A stretch of 64,000 nucleotides of DNA, from the NCBI RefSeq assembly GCF_048773025.1, contig NC_133562.1:26641001-26705000 (forward strand), written 5' to 3'. Below the pieces are notes generated by a model. That model saw only the letters and a list, made by a program, of their open reading frames with translations, ran no database searches and had not been told where the DNA came from. A program made the position numbers and the translations under genes. Within the stretch, counting starts at the first letter, position 1, and each line of letters opens with the position of its first letter. Positions 24,601-35,200 of this stretch are shown here, in pieces. This DNA comes from Camelus bactrianus (lineage: Eukaryota > Chordata > Mammalia > Artiodactyla > Camelidae).

Positions 24601-25212
24601 TCAGGGCATTTCTTCTTCTTCTGTGTCTCTGCTCTGCGCACCCCCCAAGCCCCCCTGGAACTTCCCAGAGCAGGTGTGCCGTGGTTTCTGCCCGGGGCTG
24701 TGCACGGGGCTCTGGGCGGCCGGCCTCCCCCGGCCCCACTCAGGGCATCTTCAGAGGAAACTCACCCGGCCTCTCGCAGGGTGGAAGGCAGATATCCTGG
24801 TTCTGGAGTCTTAATCTGAAACCTTTTTGTCCTTAGAGATTTCCTCCTTTACTTGGGAAAAGCATTTTGTGGGAGAAGCCTGCGGGGGAGCTGGGAGCTG
24901 CCCAGGAGAGGGGAGGGCCGGGTTCTGGGGAAGGGGTGGCAGGAGGGAACTGCTAGGCCTTTGAAGGAAGGCCTGGCAAATGGAATGGGCCCCGATCAGA
25001 GGGGCCGGGGCTGCAGGCAGTTCTTAGGCTCTCGGGTTGGGATTCTGGGTGGAGAGTGACCCCCATGAGCAGGATTTAGCAGACGTGGGTGGAAGTTTCG
25101 TGGCATCAGGTGAACCCAGGCGGGTTTATGGGACATGGGTACGTGGACATTCAGACTGAGCTAGCTGGCCTTATGTGGCCTAATGCTAAATCTGCAACAT
25201 TTTCTTCTAAGA
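21678..25212 (+). other. GC-rich intron, no exon recognised
   Basis: A possible MIR in reverse lies near 22060-22140 (CATTTCACAGGAGGAGACAG, then AGGCTGACGTGG). Otherwise nothing is supported. Open frames of 100-200 codons on both strands overlap one another and match nothing known to me. Confidence 0.4.
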
Positions 25213-25314
25213 TTTTTTTTTTAATGGAGGAACTGGGCACGGAACCCAGGACCTCATGCCTGCTAAGCACACGGTCTACCACACGCTCTACCACTGAGCT
25301 ATCAAAAAGTACCC
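25213..25314 (-). repeat. Camelid tRNA-derived SINE, copy 2
   Basis: TTAATGGAGGAACTGGGCAC, GGAACCCAGGACCTCATGCC and GCTCTACCACTGAGCTATC are typical. It has a short internal duplication around the reversed A box (GTCTACCAC then CTCTACCAC). The 5'-inverted L1 is inserted directly at its edge. Confidence 0.9.
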
Positions 25315-26377
25315 CTCTTTTAAGATTTTTTTTACTTTGTTTTATTTATTTATTTTAACTTTTTTATTGATTTACAATCATTTTACAATGTTATATCAAA
25401 TTCCAGTGTAGAGCACAATTTTTCAGTTATACATGAACATACATATATTCATTGTCACAGTTTTTTTCTCTGTGAGCCACCACAAGATCTTGTATATATT
25501 TCCCTGTGCTATACAGTATAATCTTATTTATCTATTCTACATTTTGAAATCCCAGTCTGTCCCTTCCCACCCCCCGCCCCCTTGGCAACCACAAGTTTGA
25601 TTCTATGTCTATGAGTCTGTTTCTGTTTTGTTTTTTGTTTAGATTCCACATATGAGCAATCTCATATGATATTTTTCTTTCTCTTTCTGGCTTACTTCAC
25701 TTAGAATGACATTCTCCAGGGACATCCATGTTGCTGCAAATGGCGTGATGTTGTCAGTTTTTATGGCTGAGTAGTATTCCATTGTATAAATATACCACCT
25801 CTTCTTTACCCAGTCATCTGTCGGTGGACATTTAGGCTGTTTCCATGTCTTCGGTATTGCAAATAGTGCTGCTGTGAACACTGGGGTGCAGGTGTCTTTT
25901 TGAAGTAGGGTTCCTTCAAAGGCTTGATCTCGAGAATATATAAGCAGCTCATACGACTTAATAAGAAACAACCAAACAACCCAATCCAAAAATGGGCAGA
26001 AGACCTAAACAATCAATTCTCCAAGGAAGAAATACAAATGATCAATAGGCACATGAAACAATGCTCAGTATCACTAATTATCAGAGAAATGCAAATCAAA
26101 GCTACAATGAGGTATCACCTCACACCAGCCAGAATGGCCATCATTCAAAAATCCACAAACGACAAATGCTGGAGAGGCTGTGGAGAAAGGGGAACCCTCC
26201 TCCACTGCTGGTGGGAATGCAGTTTGGTGCAGCCACTGTGGAAAACAGTATGGAGATTCCTCAAAAGATTAGGAACAGACTTACCATATGACCCAGGAAT
26301 CCCGCTCCTGGGTGTATATCCAGAAGGAACCCTACTTTTTTTCTTTTTTTTTTTTAATTGAATCTCTTTTAAGATTT
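25315..26377 (-). mobile_element. 5'-inverted (twin-primed) L1 insertion with target-site duplication
   Basis: The 14-base words CTCTTTTAAGATTT at 25315-25328 and 26364-26377 flank the insertion. Between them the 3' part of an L1 lies on the minus strand (about 25329-25920) and a further-5' ORF2 segment lies inverted on the + strand (about 25921-26336). Both parts break at the same L1 word, GAAGGAACCCTACTT, the expected outcome of twin priming. The inverted part still reads as the ORF2 C-terminal region, for example [16 protein letters not shown] and [20 protein letters not shown]. It is 5'-truncated, so it cannot be autonomous. Low divergence suggests a fairly recent, camelid-age insertion. 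Confidence 0.9.
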
Positions 26378-28669
26378 GGTGGTAAGTTGCAAGCTATTAA
26401 AATTTGTCACTTTTTCCTTTTCTCCTCAGACCTTCCCTGGATCAGAGGACAGTTGGAAAAGGCCAGACTGCTCATTGTCCCATTTTTAGACATGTAAATT
26501 GCGTTCTTTTAGGTATTTTGGGGGAAATCCCCTCGGTATCCCCCTTTGTGGACTGCACCATTTCCATCCTTAAGCAACTGTTGTTTCTGTTTGCTTCTTT
26601 TATTCCTTTCTGTTTGCAACAAGTAAGGTGTGAAAAAGTCGTGGGGGTGGCACCATATCATTTTTAAGCTCTTCTTTTAAGAAAAAGGAAATGTCCCCCC
26701 TTTATTTGTCCTGAAGTTTCAGTGCAGCTCATGGTCCCGTGTGTCCTGGCTCTGCCTACCTTGTGCACAGAGACTGTTATCTGGGCCAGTCTGGTCGAGG
26801 TGTTCAACCCTGAGGGATGGTGTCCTGATCCCTGTCCTGGGCCGTGGGTCCCTGGCTGCAAGGACGCCCTGGCCATGCAGCTGTCAGCCTGCAGTGTTGG
26901 GGGGAGGGGGCTTGGTGTGGGAGGGTGAGGGGAGGGGCTGGTGCCTGTGTGATGGTCGGGACACCCCCTCAGGAGGACACCTGCAGTGGTCCTGTGGGGC
27001 ACAGACTGGCCAGGGACAGATGCTCCAGGTGGGATAGGTGCATGGGTACCCTGCTCCTGCCCTGCTGTTGGGGGTCCTCAGGGCAGTCCTGGCTCGGTGC
27101 TGGGGTCCCCTCCATTGTCCCCATGTGCCTTCTCCTCGGCCAGGAACTTAACTTTTATTCTGAGTATGAGTAAATTGAAGCAAAACGTGCTCCTTCACTC
27201 ACTAAGACCACCGGGCAAGTTGTTTTCCACGTTACCTGCCAGACCTGACATCCAGACAGGTCCTTCCCCAGAAGCACATGGAATTCCGGGGAGCAGCGGG
27301 GGTCTGTCCCTGCCGTGGGACACCACCTTTCAGGTGTCCTCACCTCCCGGACCCACCCAGGCAAATGCCACCTCGCTCCCCGCTGCAGGTGATTCCAGAG
27401 CCAGCCCTGCTGCCAGAACACGCTATCTGTGCTCTGCAGGGAGTGTCCCCCAGCTCAATGGGATGGTCTTCCTTCACTGTCCCCCTCTTGTAGGGACCTG
27501 GGTGCCCCCCACCCGCTTTATCAAAGCCGCTCCTGGTATCTCTTGGTTCATGGCCCCGCATCCCCCAGGAGGTGGGATCCGCATTTCACAGCCGAGGAAG
27601 GCTGAGTTCACAGAGCAAGGGCTCCTCGAGTCAATCGGGCAGGGGCGCTCCAGAATTTAAGGTCCTCAGCCTTTTCTGTTGTATCCAGCTGACTCTGTGG
27701 CACTGGAAACTAAGCATATATTTGAAAATCAACTTTATTTAAAATTGAAGCCCGCATTCAGAAAAGTCCCATGTCCTAAGTGTCCAGCCCAACGTGTTTT
27801 GATGCTGGACGCAACTGTGTGATCAGATCCCAGGTGGAGAAATGGAGCATGCCCGGCGCCCGGAAGCCCTTTTGCGCCTCTGTGGACCCCGCCCGCTCGG
27901 ACCCTGCTTCTTCACCCTGGAAGCGGGCGGGCTCCCGGGGAAGGGTGTGCGCCTCTGCCCTGAGTGGGGGTCTTTGTGTCCCCCTCCGGGCCCTGTGTCT
28001 CGTCTCTCCGGGCGGGGTGACCGGAGATGCCCCAGGGGGCTGTCAGAGACGGCCACACTCCTCCTGGAGAAGGAGCCCCACATTGGCCCTGGGGCATCCG
28101 CAGCACGGTGGCTCCCTCGGAAGCCAGGTGCAGGCTGCGCCTTTGTGGGGTGTGCACTCACTGTCACACACACAGTCACACGGGCAGACTCACTCCCATT
28201 CCCCAGGGCACGGTTGCTCCTGCCTGCAAGGCCCCCTCTGTCCTGCCCACTGGCCCACCCGGCAGCTCCGGGGCAGGCTGCTGATAAGGGCAGGCAGCAG
28301 GCACCCTGCAGGCGGGTGCGGCTGGGCGCAGCCCTGTTTGTTTGTGGTCGTCCTTGGTAACGGTGACTCGCCCCACGTGGACCTGTGATAGGGCCATGAA
28401 GTGCAGGCCTCTGGGGCCCCCTCTGCGGCTTCCTTAGTCACTAGTGGGCACTGGCTCTGCCTCCTATCCCATCCCTCAACGTCGCCTCCCTGACACCCTT
28501 ACCGAGGCTTCCATTCCTGTCGGGAGGAATGTGGAGTTTGGACCCAGCGTCACGCCTCCTCCCTGTAAGACCAACCTACGTGGCCCAGATGGGACGCTCA
28601 GCAGCTTCCCAGGTTGTGCAGCAGCCAGAAGGGCCTGCAGGTGTGCCTGGACCTGTTGGGACCGGGCGG
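26378..28669 (+). other. Intron segment without recognised genes
   Basis: A possible MIR in reverse lies near 27570-27640. No exon or RNA gene is supported. Confidence 0.4.
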
Positions 28670-28673
28670 AGGG

Positions 28674-29032
28674 CATCCCTGTCCACACATACCGAATTGC
28701 ACATCCCGGTCCGAGCGTTCGTGCAGGTGCATCCCTGTCCGTGCATCGCTTGCTGCATGTGCATCTCGATCCCTGCATCTCCGTCTGCGCATCTTCCACG
28801 CGTCTCCCACGCATCTCTCTCCTCGCGTCCCTGCAAGTGCATCCCTTCCGCTCCTCTCTTTCCGTACATCCCGGTCTGCGCATTCGTGCAGATGCATCCC
28901 CAATCCCTGTATCCCCATCCGCTCATCTCCCTCTGCGCATCCCTGCAGGTGCATCCCCGTCCGCGCATCTCCGCATCTGAGTCCCTTCTGTGCATCCCCA
29001 TCGGCTCGTTGCTTTCCGCGCATCCCGGGCCT
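28674..29032 (+). repeat. Degenerate GCATCCC-type minisatellite
   Basis: About 25 variable units of 10-15 bases are built on GCATCCCNGTCC or GCATCTCC, for example GTGCATCCCTGTCCGTGCAT and GCATCCCCGTCCGCGCATC. It explains the long His/Pro/Ser-rich and Asp/Gly/Arg-rich open frames on both strands. Confidence 0.85.
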
Positions 29033-30480
29033 TGCGGCTGCTGGAGGAAGCTGTCCTCATCCCGCCACTTGGGCAGGGAAGGGGCTGCTCAGGGGAGGCG
29101 CCTGCCCAGACCCCGAGGGGGTGCCTGGTGCCCCCGAGCACACTGGTCTGGCGCTTGGGTGTGTGGGCCGCACACACAGGATGGGATTGAGGAACAGAGC
29201 CACGTTGGGACCCCCACCCTCCCCGGTCCTGAATGTGTGCTGGCTGCCCCCTTGGTTTTCAGCCCCATCAGTGAGTGGGGGCGGCCCTGCAGAGGCTGAA
29301 GAGACTCTTTCATGCGGAGGGTGCCCAGGCCGCCTGGAAACGCCTTAGCGCCTTGGTGTTTCTGTCTGTCCCATGAAAACAGCAGGAACCCAGACGGCAC
29401 TGTGAGGCGTGTGGTCACAGGTCGCACCGGGGACCAGAAGGGAAAGCCGTGAGCTCGCGCCGCCGCTCCTGACCCGACCTGAACCCTGGACAGCCACCAC
29501 ATGGTTACTCGGGGCCTCCATCCTGAGAGAGCACTGCTTCCGACTGGGAGGCAGGCAGGGCCTGGAGGTCAGAGGGGCAGGTGGGGAGCCTGCAGCTGTG
29601 TGGCTCCAGCCCTGGGTCCCGGGAGCCCGGTGCTTCTGTCTCTGTGGTCAGGATGCAGAGCTGGGGGCTGGGGGTCGCCTGAGGCTCCAGGAGGTGCAGC
29701 CAGGGCGCTGACTGCACTCTGCTCACGCCCGTAGTGCCGAGCACAGTGGTCCAGCTCCAGGTGCTGCCAGGCTGTGGTCAGCCACCCCTTCTTCCTTACC
29801 AGATGGGAGGACATGTCATGTGCAGGTAATTCCCATCCTGGGGTTCTTTGTGCCATGTGGAAGGAATGGGTGTCCGTGTGTCCAGTGGTCGGTGGCCTTT
29901 ACTCAGTCAGGTGTCTGCAGTGCTGATGCAAACATTAGTTTTCTCCTCCTGGCCAGTGGCTTCCCCCCAGACGCCCTTGTCTCCAAGTCAGTATGTCCTG
30001 TGCATGGTCATTTGCAGGCATTCTGCCCCGAGTCCTTTCCTCAGACGTTTGCTGTCTGCCTTGCACAGCAGTGTGTGTGAAAGACAGACAGGAGGGTCGG
30101 AGTCGTTCCTCTGGCCCCTTTCTGGCAGGAACCCTGGGGAGTTTTGCTCCTCTGAGCTGGGAACCCCGCTCACCCCGCCCCACGCCCAGCTCACAGACTG
30201 ATGGAGGGGACAGTCCATACAGCGTGTGGGAGAACTGCCTGCTCCCTGAGGGCTTGTCCATTTGTGTAGTAACGTGTGCCCAACAGGAGAAGGCACTCTG
30301 CAAAAGTGATAAGACTGGTGCAGCTGGCACAGCTCTCAGTGATGTGACCACAGCCCAGACTCACTGTGCTGGCCGGGGAGCAGGGGGCCCGGGGGTGCCC
30401 AGAGCACAGCACCCTGCCTCGTGTTCTGGAGGACTCCCTAGGCCGGGCCTGCACCCCTGCAGCCTCCGGGCAGGTCCCTG
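29033..30480 (+). other. GC-rich intron, nothing recognised
   Basis: No repeat or exon was named with confidence. Confidence 0.4.
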
Positions 30481-30484
30481 GCAA

Positions 30485-30675
30485 CCTCTGATCTCCTTTA
30501 CCGTCTCCACGGTTGTGCCTCTCCCAGACGCCACAAAGTTGGACTCATTCAGTACCTTGCGTTTTCAGGTTGGCTTCTTCCATTTAGTGAATCAGCAGTT
30601 GAGGGTCGTCCAGGTCTTTTCATGGCCTGATAGCACATTCATTTTTATTGCTGAATAATATTCCACTGTGTGGAA
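30485..30675 (-). repeat. Ancient L1 (L1M-type) fragment
   Basis: TTACCGTCTCCACGGTTGTG, GTTGGCTTCTTCCATTTAG, CAGGTCTTTTCATGGCCTGA and GCTGAATAATATTCCACTG are antisense words of an old L1 3' end. Confidence 0.75.
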
Positions 30676-32240
30676 TTCAGATAGTGATTTTTTCAAAGAT
30701 GGGAGCTCTGATTCCTTGCACGTTCCTCACCTGTGTCAAGTGTTTAGTGAGGCACCAGGACACAAGCCTGTACCAAATGAAAACTGGACAAAGGATGGAA
30801 TTAGTCATCCTGCTCCAGTAACCATGGGGCTCCTGGTCTGACTGCCAGCACCATCCTGTAACACCCTGCTTTTCCAGATTGTTCCTGCTTCCCAGGAATT
30901 CTCAGTGTCGAGCAAAGCCAACTGTTGGGTCAGCCACTCTGGGCAGTGGGAGGGGCTGTGGAGTGTGTGGGGAGGGGTCTGCTGGGTGTAGGGGAGGGGA
31001 TGGGGTCCCAGGTAGAGGGCCCTGCCCCAGGCGAGAGCGTGAGTCAGAGTCCTGGGGGAGTAATGACACGCCCCAGACAAATGAATGACTGTGTGTCACG
31101 TTCCTTGAGGAACTTGGTAAAAGAAGTTCCTTGGCATAGGAACTATAAATAGTCATCATGGCAGGAGCCAAGGTCACCGGCTGCACACTCCAGCCCACAA
31201 GGACAGTTCGTCAGATCCCTGCAGTTTCTCCTGCTGTGCACACTTTCAGAAAAGTCTCTGAGGATGGGGATGCAAGGAGTCCTGGGGGAACAGAGCCAGG
31301 AGGCAGCTCATGGGAGCTGGTCCGTCTTGCAGTGCCAGGATCTGGGCCTTCTGGAGCCGCACGAGCTGGTCCCCTCCCCTGCTGACCGCCCCGCCTGCCT
31401 AGGGAGGCTGCCCTGTTCTGAGACCACAGGCTCCTGCTCCCTGCGGCTCTCGGACCATGAAGTCAAGGCCCAGGGTGATCAGAGCCCGAGGCCCCATGGC
31501 CAGGAGGGTGTGGAGCAGGGGTCTCACCTGCTCCGGGGTCTTTATCTCCGTTAGGTCTGTCGTCCCAGCTGCCGGCAGCCGTGTCTCTCATGACCTGACT
31601 GCAGTGGTGGCCTCATCACACTGGCCCATGTGTCTTCCTCCGTGCACTCACATCTGCAGGGGCCGGTGGTGGTGGCGCCAAAGGGACCCCCTCTCACCGG
31701 CTCATGCTCGGAGCTCCAGCCTAGGGTGAAGTGTCCGTGCTGAGCTTGCCTCCCGTTTGACTCTGTTTTCAGTTCCGCTTATGGAAATTGTTCTAAGAAA
31801 GGCGGTCGCTTCATGAATGGGAGCCCTGGGTGTGTTAGTGGGGGGGCGGGGGGCGGCTGGAAGACCCCCAGGTGGAGCCCCGCCTCCTTCTCCTGGCCCC
31901 GCTCCCCCCACTGCTGGGTGAGGAGGGCTGGCACCAGCTGGGAGTCCCCCAGGTCCCCCCCATTAGAGATGAGGGTCTGTGTTTACGAGCAGTGGGCACT
32001 TCTCTTGGGGGCAGGCACCCTGGTTTCATGCAGTCTCCAAAAAGCACCCCGACTTTACAAAAGAAGTGAGCAAAAGCTTGCACTCGCTAAGTCGGGTCTT
32101 TGTGTCCTGCGATGCTGGGGCTCTGGGGCCGTGCCTGTGGTCGGGGTGGATGCGGGCATGGGAGCCTCACCTGGCCGTGATGCCTCGTTTTCCCTGGAGA
32201 GAGAGGACACACCTGCTGACCATGTTTCTTCTCCCTCCAG

Positions 32241-32279
32241 GTGGTGAGTCCCCACTGTGCACGATCCCACCTGGAACAG
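32241..32279 (+). CDS. TNS3: Small upstream tensin-3 exon closing the C1 finger
   Basis: Thirty-nine bases lie between TTCTTCTCCCTCCAG and GTAAGC, phase 0 at both ends, encoding VVSPHCARSHLEQ. Joined to the exon at 15014 this gives CEAKVVSPHC, placing the final zinc-binding Cys of a C1 domain. The spacing is eight residues, where TNS2 has seven, so the finger is slightly atypical. Both splice sites are strong. No similarity outside the finger was recognised. It may also be used only as a 5' UTR exon in transcripts that start translation at 47256. Confidence 0.58.
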
Positions 32280-35200
32280 GTAAGCCCTCAGCCTCTCCTG
32301 GGGCTCTTCCTGCTGTGCCCTCTCTGGGGAGCCTCCTGGTCCCTCGAGGGTCCCGTCCGTCTGGTTAGCTGCAGCTTCCACTGACGGGGCTAGCAGGGAT
32401 CCCGGACCTCCCCGCACTAGTCACGTGCACACCGTCCTGAAGATGAGCGAACCGTGCACACCTCCGTAAGAGCACCTTTTGGATCCGTGAGTTACCTTCC
32501 AGGATTCAGTCCCTGAGCCCGAGTTCCCCGGCCATGACGTAAAGATGCGGCTTGCCTGTTTCTCTTAGTGATAAAGGCGTGGGCAAAGCCCTGTGCCCAG
32601 GGTTCTGTGTGGGTGGCACGGTGCCGCGGCTCCGGAACAGGACGCTCTGTCAGATGGAAGGTAAACACAGCAATGACACTGTCTTTGGCAAACATGAATG
32701 GCTGTCTGCTTTTTAAGTGGAAATGTTCTTTGAATGGCCTGGTCCCTCTGGGTGCTGTCTGCTGACCCTGATGGTTGGCGACCGGGGGTTCAGCCTGGTG
32801 TGGAGGACTGAGTGGGGGCTCCCAGGACCAAAGGATGGTGGATTCCCACACGTGGAGGTGACTCACCGTGGGGGCACCTGCCTTCCCCAGCCTCACCTGT
32901 GCGGGGAGGAAACAGGTGTGCCCGTGTCTCCTCCGGGCCACCTGCTGGGTGAGTCCTCGGTGCTTCCCAGAGAGGATGCGACCCTGTGCCCTGGGCCCCG
33001 GTGTTGCCACGTACAGAACCAAAATCGTGGTGGAACTTTGCCACCTGCCTGCTTCCGGTGCCTCTGATGGCTGAGAGCCTGGCGGCCTCTACACCCAGGG
33101 GGGCCTTCCCTGCAGCAGCAGTGGATGCCTTCCAAGGGGCTCAGCTCTGTGTCCTGGGTGTGGCTTCCTCCCGGAAACTGGCGGGGTGCCTGTCCCTGCT
33201 GGAGGAGGAACGGTGGGACGGGTGCGGGCAGGGTGATGTAAGCGGCCGGCTGTGTCTGGTGGAGCTTTGGGGACACCCACACGGTGTCACTTCTCGGGGC
33301 AGAAAGCACAGAGGCAGCCTTTCCCTGCCCGGCCCTGCACCGGCCAAGAAACTCCTGGTGCCGTGGGCCTGGCATTTAGGATCAGCACAGATGCACCTCC
33401 AGGTGACGCCAGCCTTCCGGATGCCACCTTGGGAACCACGGGCCCGACCAGGCCACCTGAGAGCCTGGTCCCGCTTCTTTCTCTGTTACCTTCACTGAGT
33501 TCCTGCACTGCCCCACGGAAGGCCACCTCGGCTCACCCAGAGACGGGGGCACAGGGCTGAGAAGGGTGAAGGGGGCTCCCCAGGCCGCAGACCCTGAGCG
33601 GCCATCGCCTCCGGTCTTGGCCTCTTTTGCTGGCCCCTGGACGTTTGAGGTGAGACAGGCTTGTTGGCCCTGCTTCTGAGTGTTTGAACCCCACAGGGAC
33701 ACCTGAGCAGGGACCACTCTGTCTGTGCGGCTGGAGAGGACGTCGGTGGTGATTCCATGCACCCTGGGCTCCAGACCCCAGCTGCCCTTTCTTTTTATTT
33801 TTTAATTCAAAACCGTTTTGAAAACTTACTATTTCTATACCTGGAAAGACTGCTTTTTGTTCATGTTAACATCCACGCATTTTGATTTTACTTCCCTCAT
33901 TTTTAGCAACTGTAGCATTTTTTTGAGTACTTTTCACGTTTGCTGAACACGGCGTGCAACGTCACCGTGTGAAAATGCCCCGCGGAGATGAGGGTGTCAG
34001 GCCTCCCCAGCCCTCAGCCCAGCCCTCAGCCCAGCCCTCTTGGCTGAGGCGCACATGGTCTGTAGGGACCTGTCCCAGTCCCGTCCCTCCTGTATCCACA
34101 GTGGTCGCGGGCAGCCGTCCACCTCCGCCTTAGGGAGCAGGTGTCCTGCCTCCTTGACCCCCGAGGCTGCGCTCAGCAGCCGGCTCTGGGTGTGACTGTG
34201 CCTTCCCACACGTCTGGGTCGGCCCCCTGACCAGCTGCATCCCGTCCCCTGCGGTGCGGGGCCCCTTCTCCTGGGGGCGCTCCGCTGCTGTGGGATGTCG
34301 CCGCGTGCAGGGAGCCCTCCCGGGAGGTGGCGGGGCAGCTGCACCTCAGCTCCCTCTAGGTCTCCGAGCCGCTGGGTCTGTTGAATTCCTGGGGCGTTGG
34401 CTTGCGGCACGAGTGTTCGGACACCCCCAGTCACCGTTCACCGTTCCGGCCAGAGCGGAGGCATTGGGGGTGCCAGCCGGCTTCCTGTGACTGCGTCGGG
34501 CCTGCGGTTCTGCTCTGCCAGGGTCTTTGTCAGCCATGCGGGTGCCCTGGGGACATGCGAACCAACCAAGGACCCTTCCTCTGCGGGTCGCATCCGCACC
34601 CTTGGCCGTTTGCCCTGGTGCCCGCTTTTCTAGAATGTTCCCGGTAGCAGGCCCTTTGGTTTATTTCGATGGTGTAAAAATTGGGTGTGAGGTTCCAGGA
34701 ACACACGGGCTAAAAATGGAAAACTTTTGGATCCGTGACAGTTACCTTCTGGGATTCACTCCCTCTGTGAATGGAAACCTCGCTGACGAAACGTGCTCCG
34801 GCTCTCCTTGGAGACGCGCAGCAGGGACGCGGGGTGATTGGCATGTGCCTTCACAGCGCGGAGGGGGAGACAGTGCCCCGTGGGAAGTTATGCCCTCCGG
34901 TGTGGGCTGTGCCGGCGGGGACGGGTGCTGACCCGCAGCACCCAGATCCAGTCCAGGGACTGTTTTGGGGGGCAGCAGACACAGGCTCTGTGGCTTTACG
35001 GGGCTGGATGCTCTGCTGTCTGTCTGGGTCACACCTGGGGGCCTCGCCCGGGATGGGTTCTGCCAGCTCGTGTGGCAGGTGCATCCCTGCTTTGCTGGGT
35101 GACTGTAATCTTTAGCGATGGGCGAGGGGGCAGGGTCGCCAGGACCGAGTCCCGCGTGTGTCCTGGCCGCTCTGGAGACACGCACGCTGCTCACACACAC

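Noticed and set aside
25924-26361. 145-codon frame resembling a reverse-transcriptase tail
   Set aside because: It is the inverted ORF2 piece of the truncated L1, not a host gene.
28529-29299. 256-codon frame with short repeating peptide words
   Set aside because: It is a by-product of the GCATCCC minisatellite, and all frames on both strands are similarly open.
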